64,000 nt of DNA. It comes from PALSA-693 sp963781155 (lineage in GTDB: Bacteria > Actinomycetota > Acidimicrobiia > Acidimicrobiales > Palsa-688). The stretch is from NCBI GenBank assembly GCA_963781155.1, contig CAWAEC010000016.1, positions 1,054,001-1,118,000 on the forward strand. Reading direction: 5' to 3'. Positions within the stretch are counted from its first letter, which is position 1. Every line of letters starts with the position of its first letter. A model generated the notes under the pieces. That model was not told where the DNA came from. It was given only the letters and a program-made list of their open reading frames with translations, and did no database searches. Shown here piece by piece: positions 53,428 to 61,248 of the stretch. Position numbers and translations under genes: made by a program.

Positions 53428-54373
53428 GTGAACCGTGCGAAGATCGAGCACATCGGCGTCGTCGTCAACCGCGCCCCGGGGGTAGCCGGCGCCATCGAGG
53501 CGGCTGAACAACTCGAGTCGCTGGGCTTCAAGGCAGCCTGGCTCACCAACGGGGGACCGGAAGATTGCATGCCCCTGCTGGCTGCGATCGCCTTGCGCAC
53601 CGAGCGGGTGTTGCTGGGTACGTCGGTCGTCCAGACGTATCCGCGCCACCCGGTCGTGCTGGCTACGGAGGCGAATGTGATAGATCAGCTGGCGCCGGGT
53701 CGTTTTCGGCTCGGCGTCGGTCCCAGCCATGACGCGGTGATGGCGGCGCTTGGAATCGTTCGAGGGGCACCGCTGTCTCACCTTCGGGAGTTCGTGACGG
53801 TGCTGCGCTCGCTGATCCGCACCGGCAGCGTCGACTTCCAGGGTGAGCACTTCCAGGTGCAGACGAGTATCCAGCGTGCGTTCAGTGTCCCGGTGATGGT
53901 CGGCGCCTTACAACCGAAGACCTTCCGCCTGGCCGGGTCCGTGGCCGACGGAGCCATCACCTGGCTCTGTCCGGCAGCCTATCTGGCCAAGGTGGCCATT
54001 CCCAACATGGAGGCCGGCGCCGCGTCCGCCGTCCGGAGCCGCCCGCCACTCGTGGCCCACGTCGCGGCAAGCGTCCATGATGACCCGCGCGGAGGTGCGC
54101 GACGCTGTTCGGCAGGGCATCCCCAATATCCGGTTTCCCTCCTACCAGCAGATGCTCGTGGCTGCGGGTTTCCCCGACGCCGCGGCAGGTACCTGGACGG
54201 ACAATCTCATTGACCATGTCATTGCCGCTGGTTCGCCGGACCAGGTCGCGGCGCGGGTCGACGAGCTGTTTCAGGCGGGCGCTGACGAAGTGCTCATTCG
54301 CCCGGTGGGGGCCGGAAAGGCGCCTGAGTCCGTTGTCCAGCGCACTATCGAGGCGATCGCCGGCGTGCTCTAA
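53428..54373 (+). pseudogene. LLM class oxidoreductase, frameshifted
   Basis: GTG 53428 starts a luciferase-like protein (IEHIGVVVNRAPGVAGAIEAAE, LLGTSVVQTYPRHPVVLATEANVIDQLAPGRFRLGVGPSH, VPVMVGALQPKTFRLAGSVADGAITWLCP). Near 54088 one extra base in CCCGCGCGG shifts the frame from ASVHDDP into nonsense ending at 54213. Skipping it gives AEVRDAVRQGIPNIRFPSYQ and AGSPDQVAARVDELFQAGADEVLIRPVG to the TAA at 54371-54373. Restored length is about 314 residues, normal for F420-type members. The gene is divergent from the acyl-CoA synthetase. Confidence 0.8.
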
Positions 54374-54593
54374 GGCGCCCGGTCGGTACGATCCTCGTTC
54401 GCAACTGACGAGCGTTCGCCGGACGGTCCTCGCCGGTTCACCAGCAGCGGGCGTACCGCGGCGACCGATGACGGACGCAGCGCCCCTCATGGGCCGGCAC
54501 CGAAGGTCGCCGCTGCGACGTTTCTGCGAGGCGCGGGCTAGGGTGTGTCGGACCGAGATCCTGGGCCCGCCGAGAGAAATTCGGAGTCTGTGT

Positions 54594-55037
54594 ATGACCG
54601 AGGGCATCGACCTCATACGTGACAAAACTGTCGTGGCCGTCATCGATTTCCGTCTGACCAAGATTTTCGCCACGGACGCGACGCCTCACCAGCGACCAGA
54701 GCACATCGTCGCCCTGGATCCACGAGGCTATTTCCACGAGGTCCACCACCGTGCCGGGAATCCCGATGGCACCTACGAAGCGGATAGCCCCGAGTACTGG
54801 CGGGACGTTACCGAGACCCTCGCCCCGGCCGGGTCGATCTTGCTTCTGGGACACGGCAAAGGGAAAGCCAACGCCTCCCACCATTGGGTCGCCTATGTCG
54901 AGAAGCATCGCAAGGACGTCGCGGCGAAGATCGTTGCCGAACTCCGGGTCGACATTGACCACCTCGACGATGCGCAGATCTTGCGGCTGGCGCAGTATCT
55001 CTTCGACGCGCCGCCTGTGCGCAACCCGCCGAACTGA
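54594..55037 (+). CDS. eRF1 domain 3/Vms1-like translational-machinery protein
   Basis: ATG 54594 has GGAG seven bases upstream. The 147-residue product reads DKTVVAVIDFRLTKIFATDATPHQRPEHIVALDP, then SILLLGHGKGKANASHHWVAYVEKHRKDVAAKIVAELRVDIDHL, a pattern seen in bacterial proteins related to the third domain of release factor eRF1 and host-attachment-type proteins. Bacterial members have no proven role; ribosome rescue is speculation. The assignment rests on memory of the LLLGHGxGKA motif and needs profile search. It stands alone between broken genes. Confidence 0.5.
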   Translation: MTEGIDLIRDKTVVAVIDFRLTKIFATDATPHQRPEHIVALDPRGYFHEVHHRAGNPDGTYEADSPEYWRDVTETLAPAGSILLLGHGKGKANASHHWVAYVEKHRKDVAAKIVAELRVDIDHLDDAQILRLAQYLFDAPPVRNPPN

Positions 55038-55074
55038 CCCAGAAGCCGAGGTGGCCCATCGGCCCGTGGCCCGG

Positions 55075-55311
55075 TCAGTAGACGGGGTTGCCAGGCACGA
55101 CGAAGACCCGGAGGACCCCGTCGGTGCCAAGGGCGAATACCTCCCCATTGAGTATCACCGGCGCGGAGGCGAACGCATCACCCGTGTATCTCCACTCGAC
55201 CTTGACACCGACGGGACCACGATAGAGCGTGAGACCGGCGGTGGATGCGGCGATATAGATGCCGACCGTCGAAGCGAGGCCGGTGACCGGCGAGATTCGC
55301 CATCGATATCG
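55075..55311 (-). pseudogene. PQQ-like beta-propeller protein, C-terminal remnant
   Basis: Minus-strand reading from just after a TAA at 55312-55314 to the TGA at 55075-55077 gives about 78 residues with propeller-blade text: ISPVTGLASTVGIYIAASTAGLTLYRG, then WRYTGDAFASAPVILNGEVFALGTDGVLRVF and a proline-rich end. It has no start codon. It is the last one to two blades of a larger secreted or dehydrogenase-type propeller protein whose 5' part is deleted. Confidence 0.65.
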
Positions 55312-55387
55312 TTAGCTGGAGAGGCCGGGACGGTAGTACCGGGCAGTGGGCAGACTCATCCCCCGTCGAACAACCCGCTTCGAATAC

Positions 55388-56092
55388 TCATCGTTGGCAG
55401 ATGTAACGGTTACGACCGGCCATCGGCGATGGCACCACATCGATGTGGAATCCGGCAGCCGCGAAGGCGGCGCGGTAGTCGTCATTGGTGAACAAGGTCA
55501 ATCTATGCTCTTCGACCAGGTACTCGACCTGCTCGGGGGTCGCAACCAGGTGGTGCATCTCCAAGTGCGTCTGCCTGCCTTCTCGGCGGGAGCGACCCAC
55601 CCGGGCCACCTTGAGCTCGTTGCTGCTCGCAACCTCAACGTGAGTGGTACCCGGGTCGACCCAAGCGTCGGGCCTGACCCAGCCGTCGACAATCAATACC
55701 CCTCCAGCATCGAGATGCCTGGCCATCGTCGAAACGGCGCAGCGCAGCTCGTCGGCCGACACCATGTATCCGATCGAGCTGAACAAGCAGATGACGGCGT
55801 CGAAGCGTCGGCCCACGTCGAACGCGCGCATGTCGGCCTCGATGAGCTCGATACCTGGCAGATGAGCTCTCGCCACCTCGAGCATGGCCGGGTCGATATC
55901 GACACCAGCGACCTCAAACCACTGGCGCAGGTGACGCAGGTGCCCTCCTGTACCACAAGCAACATCAATCAGGGATCTTGCTCCGGGATCGCGTTGCAGG
56001 ATCTCCTGACGGACCTGCTCTGATTCGGCCACATAGTTCTTGCCGGCGGCCTCGTAGATCAGGTCGTAAATGCGAGCGGTCGACCGAACCAT
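55388..56092 (-). CDS. DesVI-like SAM-dependent N-methyltransferase
   Basis: From ATG 56092 the 234-residue protein begins TARIYDLIYEAAGKNYVAESEQVRQEI, then LIDVACGTGGHLRHLRQWFEVAGVDIDPAMLEVARAHLPG, and AFDVGRRFDAVICLFSSIGYM. This is the distinctive text of TDP-amino-sugar N,N-dimethyltransferases such as DesVI, used in macrolide sugar biosynthesis. No sugar biosynthetic genes are in the window, so it may act on another amine. It is divergent from the Erm-like gene, 160 bases apart. Confidence 0.8.
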   Translation of the reverse strand: MVRSTARIYDLIYEAAGKNYVAESEQVRQEILQRDPGARSLIDVACGTGGHLRHLRQWFEVAGVDIDPAMLEVARAHLPGIELIEADMRAFDVGRRFDAVICLFSSIGYMVSADELRCAVSTMARHLDAGGVLIVDGWVRPDAWVDPGTTHVEVASSNELKVARVGRSRREGRQTHLEMHHLVATPEQVEYLVEEHRLTLFTNDDYRAAFAAAGFHIDVVPSPMAGRNRYICQR

Positions 56093-56253
56093 TACGTATT
56101 TTCTCCGGGTAGGGGTTGGCCCAGTGTGGCCGCTGGCCATGAAGCGGGCAAAAGATTTCCGCCATCGGGTCCTCCTCATCGAGCTGCCGAAATCGGTGGC
56201 GCCGAAGTCGCGTTGTGGTCACACTTGGCCCATGGGAATCTTTATGACGGTCC

Positions 56254-56790
56254 GTGTGCGTGGCTTCCCCACCGCGGCGATGGGGGTGGCACGAGCTCGA
56301 CGCACGCTGGGCGAAGCGCCTCGTCGCTGAATCCGACGTCACGCCTGGGGGCCTGGTACTCGATATTGGTGCCGGGCGAGGCTCCATCACCGGAGCGCTC
56401 CTCGACGTAGGGGCACGCGTGATCGCCGTCGAAGCTCATCCTGACCGGGTACGCCGCCTCCGAGACAGATTCGGGTCCAACATCGTGATCGTATGGACCG
56501 ACGCGAGCGATCTTCGTTTACCCCGGCGCGGGTTCAGTGTTGTCTCCAACCCTCCATTCGCCATCACCACAATTCTGTTGAAACGCTTGCTGCAACCCGG
56601 CAGCCGGCTCCTGAGAGCGGATCTGATCCTCCAAGAACATGCGTCTCGACGATGGGCCAGTCCGTATGCACCGGGAGCCACGCGGTGGCAACGAGAGTTC
56701 CGAGCATCCACGGGTCGCTCTATCCCGCCGTCCGCCTTTCGACCACAAGCGCCAGTTTTCACCCGGGTGCTTCGAATCGAGCGCAGATAG
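56254..56790 (+). CDS. Erm(37)-like 23S rRNA adenine N6-methyltransferase
   Basis: The 178-residue product (GTG 56254) starts WGWHELDARWAKRLVAES, the short N-terminus seen in mycobacterial Erm(37), then GGLVLDIGAGRGSITGALLDVGARVIAVEAHPDRVRRLRDRF (motif I and acidic ligand) and FSVVSNPPFAITTILLKRLL (motif IV, NPPF). Such enzymes methylate A2058-region of 23S rRNA and can give macrolide-lincosamide-streptogramin resistance. The C-terminal domain of classical Erm is short, as in Erm(37). Whether it confers resistance is untested; a housekeeping rRNA role is possible. Confidence 0.8.
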   Translation: MCVASPPRRWGWHELDARWAKRLVAESDVTPGGLVLDIGAGRGSITGALLDVGARVIAVEAHPDRVRRLRDRFGSNIVIVWTDASDLRLPRRGFSVVSNPPFAITTILLKRLLQPGSRLLRADLILQEHASRRWASPYAPGATRWQREFRASTGRSIPPSAFRPQAPVFTRVLRIERR

Positions 56791-56829
56791 CGACGACCAA
56801 AGCCAAAGGCGACCGCATGGTGCCTTCAC

Positions 56830-57600
56830 TCAGGCGAGGCAGGCCCTCCAGATCTCCTCGGAAGGCCATTGCCGGGCCCACTGCGCTGGAATGCTGTCGT
56901 AGTAAGGATGATCAGCGACGCCATCAGGGGCGTATATCTCGATGACATCGCTCACGTTAAAGCCATTCCCCCGAAGGAGGCGGAAGAGCTCCCCAACTGA
57001 TGGGTGGAACTCCACGCCCGGGTCGTCTTCGCCCCATTCCATGCGGGCCAGGTCGCGCTGTGAACGTTGCAGGGCGGTGGTGACGTTGCCCGTCTCAGGC
57101 ATGCAGAGCATTGCTACCGTACTGTTCCGAAGGAAGACAAGTTCGCCCCCGGGACGGAGCAACCGGGCGGCCTCACCGATCCATGCCCTCGGTTCGCACC
57201 AGATCGACGCGCCGTACTCGGAGATTGCGAGGTCGAAGGATGCGTCGGCCAGAGGGACGTCCTCGGCGTTCGCTTCGACGAACTCTATCCCCAGATCGAA
57301 CTCGGCCTCGCAACGACGAGCTGTGGCCAACTGTGCTGGTGTCACATCCACCCCTACGACTCGCGCGGCCCCGGCTCGCCGCAACCATGCTCCGAAGTAG
57401 CCGGTGCCGCATCCGAGTTCGATCGCCTCCTTTCCCGCCAGTGGGGGCAGGGCGCCCAGCTCGCGCTCCGGCACCTGCCAGACTCCCCACGTGATCTCCG
57501 TCTCGCCCCAGCGCTCGCGGGCGACCGCGTCCGTATAAGCCGCGTTTGCCGCGGTCCACGCTTTGCGATTGATCGCGACGTGGGCGGGAACATCTGGCAT
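56830..57600 (-). CDS. Class I SAM-dependent methyltransferase
   Basis: The 256-residue product has motif I IELGCGTGYFGAWLRRAG (residues about 60-77), VVGVDVTPAQLATARRCEAEF, and FDLAISEYGASIWCEPRAWIGEAARLLRPGGELVFL. The N-terminal NRKAWTAANAAYTDAVARERWG is typical of this family. The ITWGVWQVPERELGAL segment is common in actinobacterial Methyltransf_11 proteins. Its 3' end faces the Erm-like gene (40 bases). Substrate unknown. Confidence 0.85.
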   Translation of the reverse strand: MPDVPAHVAINRKAWTAANAAYTDAVARERWGETEITWGVWQVPERELGALPPLAGKEAIELGCGTGYFGAWLRRAGAARVVGVDVTPAQLATARRCEAEFDLGIEFVEANAEDVPLADASFDLAISEYGASIWCEPRAWIGEAARLLRPGGELVFLRNSTVAMLCMPETGNVTTALQRSQRDLARMEWGEDDPGVEFHPSVGELFRLLRGNGFNVSDVIEIYAPDGVADHPYYDSIPAQWARQWPSEEIWRACLA

Positions 57601-57659
57601 ACCGGGGCCACGCTACCCGCTGAGCCGGAAACGGTCTCGATCATTTCCTCAGGGTCCGT

Positions 57660-58520
57660 TTGTGCCCTGAGATACGCCAAAAGCTCGAGCGCCCGGTACC
57701 GAGATCGCCATACGTTATCGGTGTGCAGGTCGACCTCCTTTTGGAGACTTTTGGGACAACCTGGCCGGAAGTGCTGCAAAGCGCGGTCGCGGCCGAGCGG
57801 GCCGGTTTCGATGGCCTATGGGTGAATGACCATCTGGCCGGGTCGGTGCAGAGCGCGCCGTACGTGCTGGAGTGCTGGACGGTCTTGTCCGCCCTCGCGG
57901 CTGCGGTGCCCAGGATCACGATTGGGCCGCTGGTGCTCAACGCGGCCAACAGGGATCCGGGAACTCTCGCAGTCATGGCGGCGACGTTGCAGCATCTGAG
58001 CGCAGGTCGGCTTCTGGTTGGGATGGGCGCGGGTGCCAGGTCGGGGACTCCCTACGCGATCGAGCAAGAAGCTCTGGGACGCGTGGTGCCGAGCGACGCG
58101 GAACGCCGTGTGGCGGTAGAGGACAACATCATGACGCTCCGGCAGGTCTGGTCCGGCACCGTTCCGCCAGCGACAGGGTTTCTCCGGCCGGAGCCGCTCC
58201 CGCCAATTGTGGTCGCCGCCCTCGGACCGAAGATGGCCGAACTGGCGGGTCGGATCGGCGACGGCCTCTGTGTGTCCGTGGGATCAAGGATGACCGAGTT
58301 GATTGCTGTGGCGCGGGAGGCACATGCCCTGTCGAGTCGCGACGCTCGGCCTTTTCTGGTTACGGCCTTGCTGTCATCGTGGCCACAGGGAGCCAAGCCG
58401 CCGATCCCGGACGACGTTGACCGTCTGATTGTCTACGTGGCTCCGCCCTTTGACGAGGCGATTGCCCGCCTGGACGAGGTGCTGCACGGTTGGAGGCGCA
58501 ACGTTCCACGACAGAAATGA
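57660..58520 (+). CDS. LLM class F420-dependent oxidoreductase
   Basis: The 286-residue luciferase-like product has FGTTWPEVLQSAVAAERAGFDGLWVNDHL, PRITIGPLVLNAANRDPGTLAVMAATLQHLSAGRLLVGMGAGA, then LPPIVVAALGPKMAELAGRIGDGLCV. The annotated start at 57660 adds about 20 extra residues; GTG 57720 also fits. It is complete, unlike the LLM gene at 53428. It lies next to the methyltransferase gene, divergently, with 59 bases between. Confidence 0.85.
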   Translation: MCPEIRQKLERPVPRSPYVIGVQVDLLLETFGTTWPEVLQSAVAAERAGFDGLWVNDHLAGSVQSAPYVLECWTVLSALAAAVPRITIGPLVLNAANRDPGTLAVMAATLQHLSAGRLLVGMGAGARSGTPYAIEQEALGRVVPSDAERRVAVEDNIMTLRQVWSGTVPPATGFLRPEPLPPIVVAALGPKMAELAGRIGDGLCVSVGSRMTELIAVAREAHALSSRDARPFLVTALLSSWPQGAKPPIPDDVDRLIVYVAPPFDEAIARLDEVLHGWRRNVPRQK

Positions 58521-58961
58521 CAGGGGCGACGCTGTCAACTGACTCGGGCAGCACACGACCGAGGCCCATCCCCTGCTCCGACAACCTGCACGGACGTCGG
58601 CTGGTAGGTTGATGGGCACCAACGCCCAAGGAGTGGCTGTCGAAATTCCACGCTACCCGGCGGCGTCGTGTTATCCGTAAGGCGGCGGCTCCTTTGTTTC
58701 TTGAGGCCGTTGGCGAGTCGCAATCGCAGAGGTAGCTGTTCCGAGCGGCACGTTTCGTGGCAGCAATCGGCTCTTCAGTCTTTTACGGATCGAGCCAGTT
58801 CCAAGGGGAGAGAAGTCGGTCGAAGGACGCTGAGCGGCCGGAACATATGCCCAGGTAGTTGGTCGGGCCGTCCGGGGCTAGGATGACATGTCGCTGCCAA
58901 GGCAGCCAGAGATCGAGTAAGTCAACGTGTTGCACATAGTGAAAACTGATAGAGGAACGGT
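58521..58961. other. 441-bp gap before alcohol dehydrogenase
   Basis: No gene is recognised. A short open frame at about 58633-58730 (HATRRRRVIRKAAAPLFLEA) has no start. The last 60 bases contain ATGTCGCTGCC and an A/T-rich stretch (TTGCACATAGTGAAAACTGATAG) that may be the promoter of the following gene, with GAGGAACGG just before its ATG. Confidence 0.3.
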
Positions 58962-59897
58962 ATGAAAGCGGTACGTGGACACGAGGGCAATCCGAAGGTG
59001 GTCGAGGTCGACGAGGCTCCCGGCCGTGGCGAGGTCATCACGATGCGGGCGGCAGGCATCTGCGCCTCAGACCTCCGTTATCTGGCTGGGGGAACCGAAA
59101 AGATTCTCGGCCACGAGCTCGCCGGCGTTCGATCGGACGGGACAGCGGTCTCGGTGGAGGGGCTGTTTGGGTGCGGCGAATGCGCGTACTGCATTGAGGG
59201 GCGCAACAACCTGTGCAGTCAGGCGACGAAGATGGCTCTCGGGATCATGCAGGATGGCGGGATGGTGGAACAGTTCCGGGTCCCTTCGGAGAAGCTGGTC
59301 CCGCTGCCTGCGGGGCTCGACGTGGCCAGCGCTTCGCTTGTCGAGCCGGCGTCAGTCTCCTGGCACGGTGTGCGGCTGGGCGGGACGTCACCGGAGACGA
59401 ACGTGGCGATTGTGGGTGGTGGCTCGATCGGTCAGTTGGCCGCGGTCGGGGCCCAGGCACAGGGAGCTGGGCAGGTTGCCCTCGAAGCTCGCTACCCCCA
59501 CCAACACGTGATCCGGGAACGGCTCGGAGTGGCCGAACCCGAGGGGCTGTACGACATCGTGATCGAGGCTGCCGGGTCATCCACGTCCATCGTGCGCTGC
59601 GTCGAGCTTGTCAAACCGGGCGGGACCATTGTTGTCCTCGGAGTGGTGCCGGGTGCGCTCGAGGTGCCCTTCAGCCTTCTGTTGACCAAGGAGATCCGGC
59701 TTATTGCATCGCTGGGGTACTGCGGACATCCGGGTCAGCGGGAACAGCAACTGGCAGCCGCAATGCTGGCAGCTCGGCCGGAGATTGCTCAGTCGCTCGT
59801 CACCCACCGGTTTCCGCTCGAGGATGCCCCTGAGGCGTTCCGCGTTGCCGCGGATCGCGGGAGTGGAGCCATCAAGGTGGTCGTGGACGTGACATGA
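58962..59897 (+). CDS. Zinc-dependent alcohol dehydrogenase family protein
   Basis: ATG 58962 has GAGGAACGG upstream. The 311-residue MDR protein has MRAAGICASDLRYLAGGTEKILGHELAGV (catalytic-zinc Cys and His/Glu), GCGECAYCIEGRNNLC (structural zinc), and VAIVGGGSIGQLAAVGAQAQGAGQVALEARYPHQ as cofactor fold, where the Glu after ALEA suggests NAD. The end carries EDAPEAFRVAADRGSGAIKVVV. At 311 residues it is shorter than usual (~340), chiefly in the catalytic domain. Standing alone; substrate unknown. Confidence 0.9.
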   Translation: MKAVRGHEGNPKVVEVDEAPGRGEVITMRAAGICASDLRYLAGGTEKILGHELAGVRSDGTAVSVEGLFGCGECAYCIEGRNNLCSQATKMALGIMQDGGMVEQFRVPSEKLVPLPAGLDVASASLVEPASVSWHGVRLGGTSPETNVAIVGGGSIGQLAAVGAQAQGAGQVALEARYPHQHVIRERLGVAEPEGLYDIVIEAAGSSTSIVRCVELVKPGGTIVVLGVVPGALEVPFSLLLTKEIRLIASLGYCGHPGQREQQLAAAMLAARPEIAQSLVTHRFPLEDAPEAFRVAADRGSGAIKVVVDVT

Positions 59898-60003
59898 GCG
59901 GGCGAAACGGATGTGGCGCTGGAAGCCAGATGTCGGTTGGTCACGACCCTTCCGAGCCCGCAACCCGGCCCTGCGAACCCGCGCAGATCACGCTCAGGGA
60001 GCG

Positions 60004-60979
60004 TCAGCGGCCGGTGTGACGGAGGACGCGACGGAGCCCGTCGCGTCCCGCAGTGGTTCTCCCAGAGAAGGTTGTGGCGGCGCGCCTCACCCATTCCTCC
60101 TCGCTGATGGCGTCCGGCTCGGCCGGCAGATAATGGGTGAGGATGAGTTCGTTGACGCGTGCGCGCTGGGCGACGCTTCCGACCTCCGTAACATCGGTGT
60201 GGAGTCCCGCCATCCGTTCCAGCTCGGCGCCTCTCGTCCCGTGGCGTTCGAGGTAACCGAGGTCAGCGACGCAATGCACCAGAATGTCCGCCTCTTGGGC
60301 GAGAGCGATGAGGCCGTCGTTGACGGTGGTGTCGCCGGAGAACACGATTGAGCCCTCCGGAGTGTCGAAACGGTAGGCCAGGGCGGGGACGGCGTGGCCG
60401 TGGGTGACAGGGACCGCGGTGACCCGTACGCCAATATCGTCCACGACCATGACGGGTTTCTGGGCCTCGGTGTCGGCCGGCACCGGGACGGCGATGTCGT
60501 TGGCCCGCACTAGCTCCCCGGCATCGGGCATCCGGGCGTCGAGCGGCATTACGTTCAGGTGGTAGGCGTAACCGGCCAGGATGCTCTGCACCAGGTCCCT
60601 CGTCCCGGGGACTGCTCGGTCAGGGTGGATCGTCGTCACGCGCTCGAAACGTGGTGTCACCGCCCGGCAGGACTGCCGGCGGGCCGGGGCCGAAGACCCG
60701 GATAGGTGGCAGTGGGCCGTTCACACCGGTGCGGACCCCCCACGGATACAGGAGCATGCCGGGAAGATCGCCTACGTGGTCTGCGTGGAGGTGAGTGACG
60801 AACACCGCGTCCAGGCACCGGAAATCGAGGCCCGCGTCGACGAACGCAGACGGTGCTCCGCGACCGCAGTCGATGACAAAAACGCGGTCACCAACGACGA
60901 GTGCCGACGAGATCCCTTTCCGACCGGGGACCGGCATGGGTGCGGCCGCCGTCCCCAGGAGAACCAACTCGGTGGTCAT
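60004..60979 (-). pseudogene. MBL-fold metallo-hydrolase, frameshifted
   Basis: ATG 60979 starts TELVLLGTAAAPMPVPGRKGISSALVV and reads the metal motif VFVTHLHADHVGDLPG (HxHxDH). Near 60661 one extra G in GGGCGG shifts the frame to a stop at 60620. Skipping it continues with TPRFERVTTIHPDRAVPGTRD, VVDDIGVRVTAVPVTHGH (His ligand), SIVFSGDTTVNDGL (Asp ligand) and NELILTHYLP to 60004. Restored length is about 324 residues, like other RNase Z/arylsulfatase-like hydrolases. The second half alone may begin at GTG 60660, but splits the active site. Confidence 0.8.
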
Positions 60980-61248
60980 GCTCGCCCGGCCTCGGCGGCG
61001 CCGCGGGGCCGGGCGATCCCCGCCACGCCCAAACCGACCGCTGTCTCGTCGGTTGTGGCCCGCAGTCGCAAGATTGCCCGCCGCCAGGCATTGTGCGGAC
61101 CGCGCGAAGCCACACCGGGCGGGATCGCCGTGCTACTGCCCTTGACCTGCCCCTCTTCTGAACGGCGTCGCAGCCGGCCCGCTGATTGCAACCATCGCCT
61201 CATGGCGACAGGGTAGAACGACAGGGCGAGCAGGTAGATCAGGCCCAA
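60976..61248 (-). CDS. Possible small protein upstream of the MBL gene
   Basis: A 90-codon frame overlaps the MBL start by four bases (ATGA). It begins GLIYLLALSFYPVAMRRWLQSAGRL, one hydrophobic stretch followed by Arg-rich text. It may be the end of a truncated membrane protein or non-coding; no family is recognised. The overlap is the only support. Confidence 0.25.
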   Translation of the reverse strand: MGLIYLLALSFYPVAMRRWLQSAGRLRRRSEEGQVKGSSTAIPPGVASRGPHNAWRRAILRLRATTDETAVGLGVAGIARPRGAAEAGRA

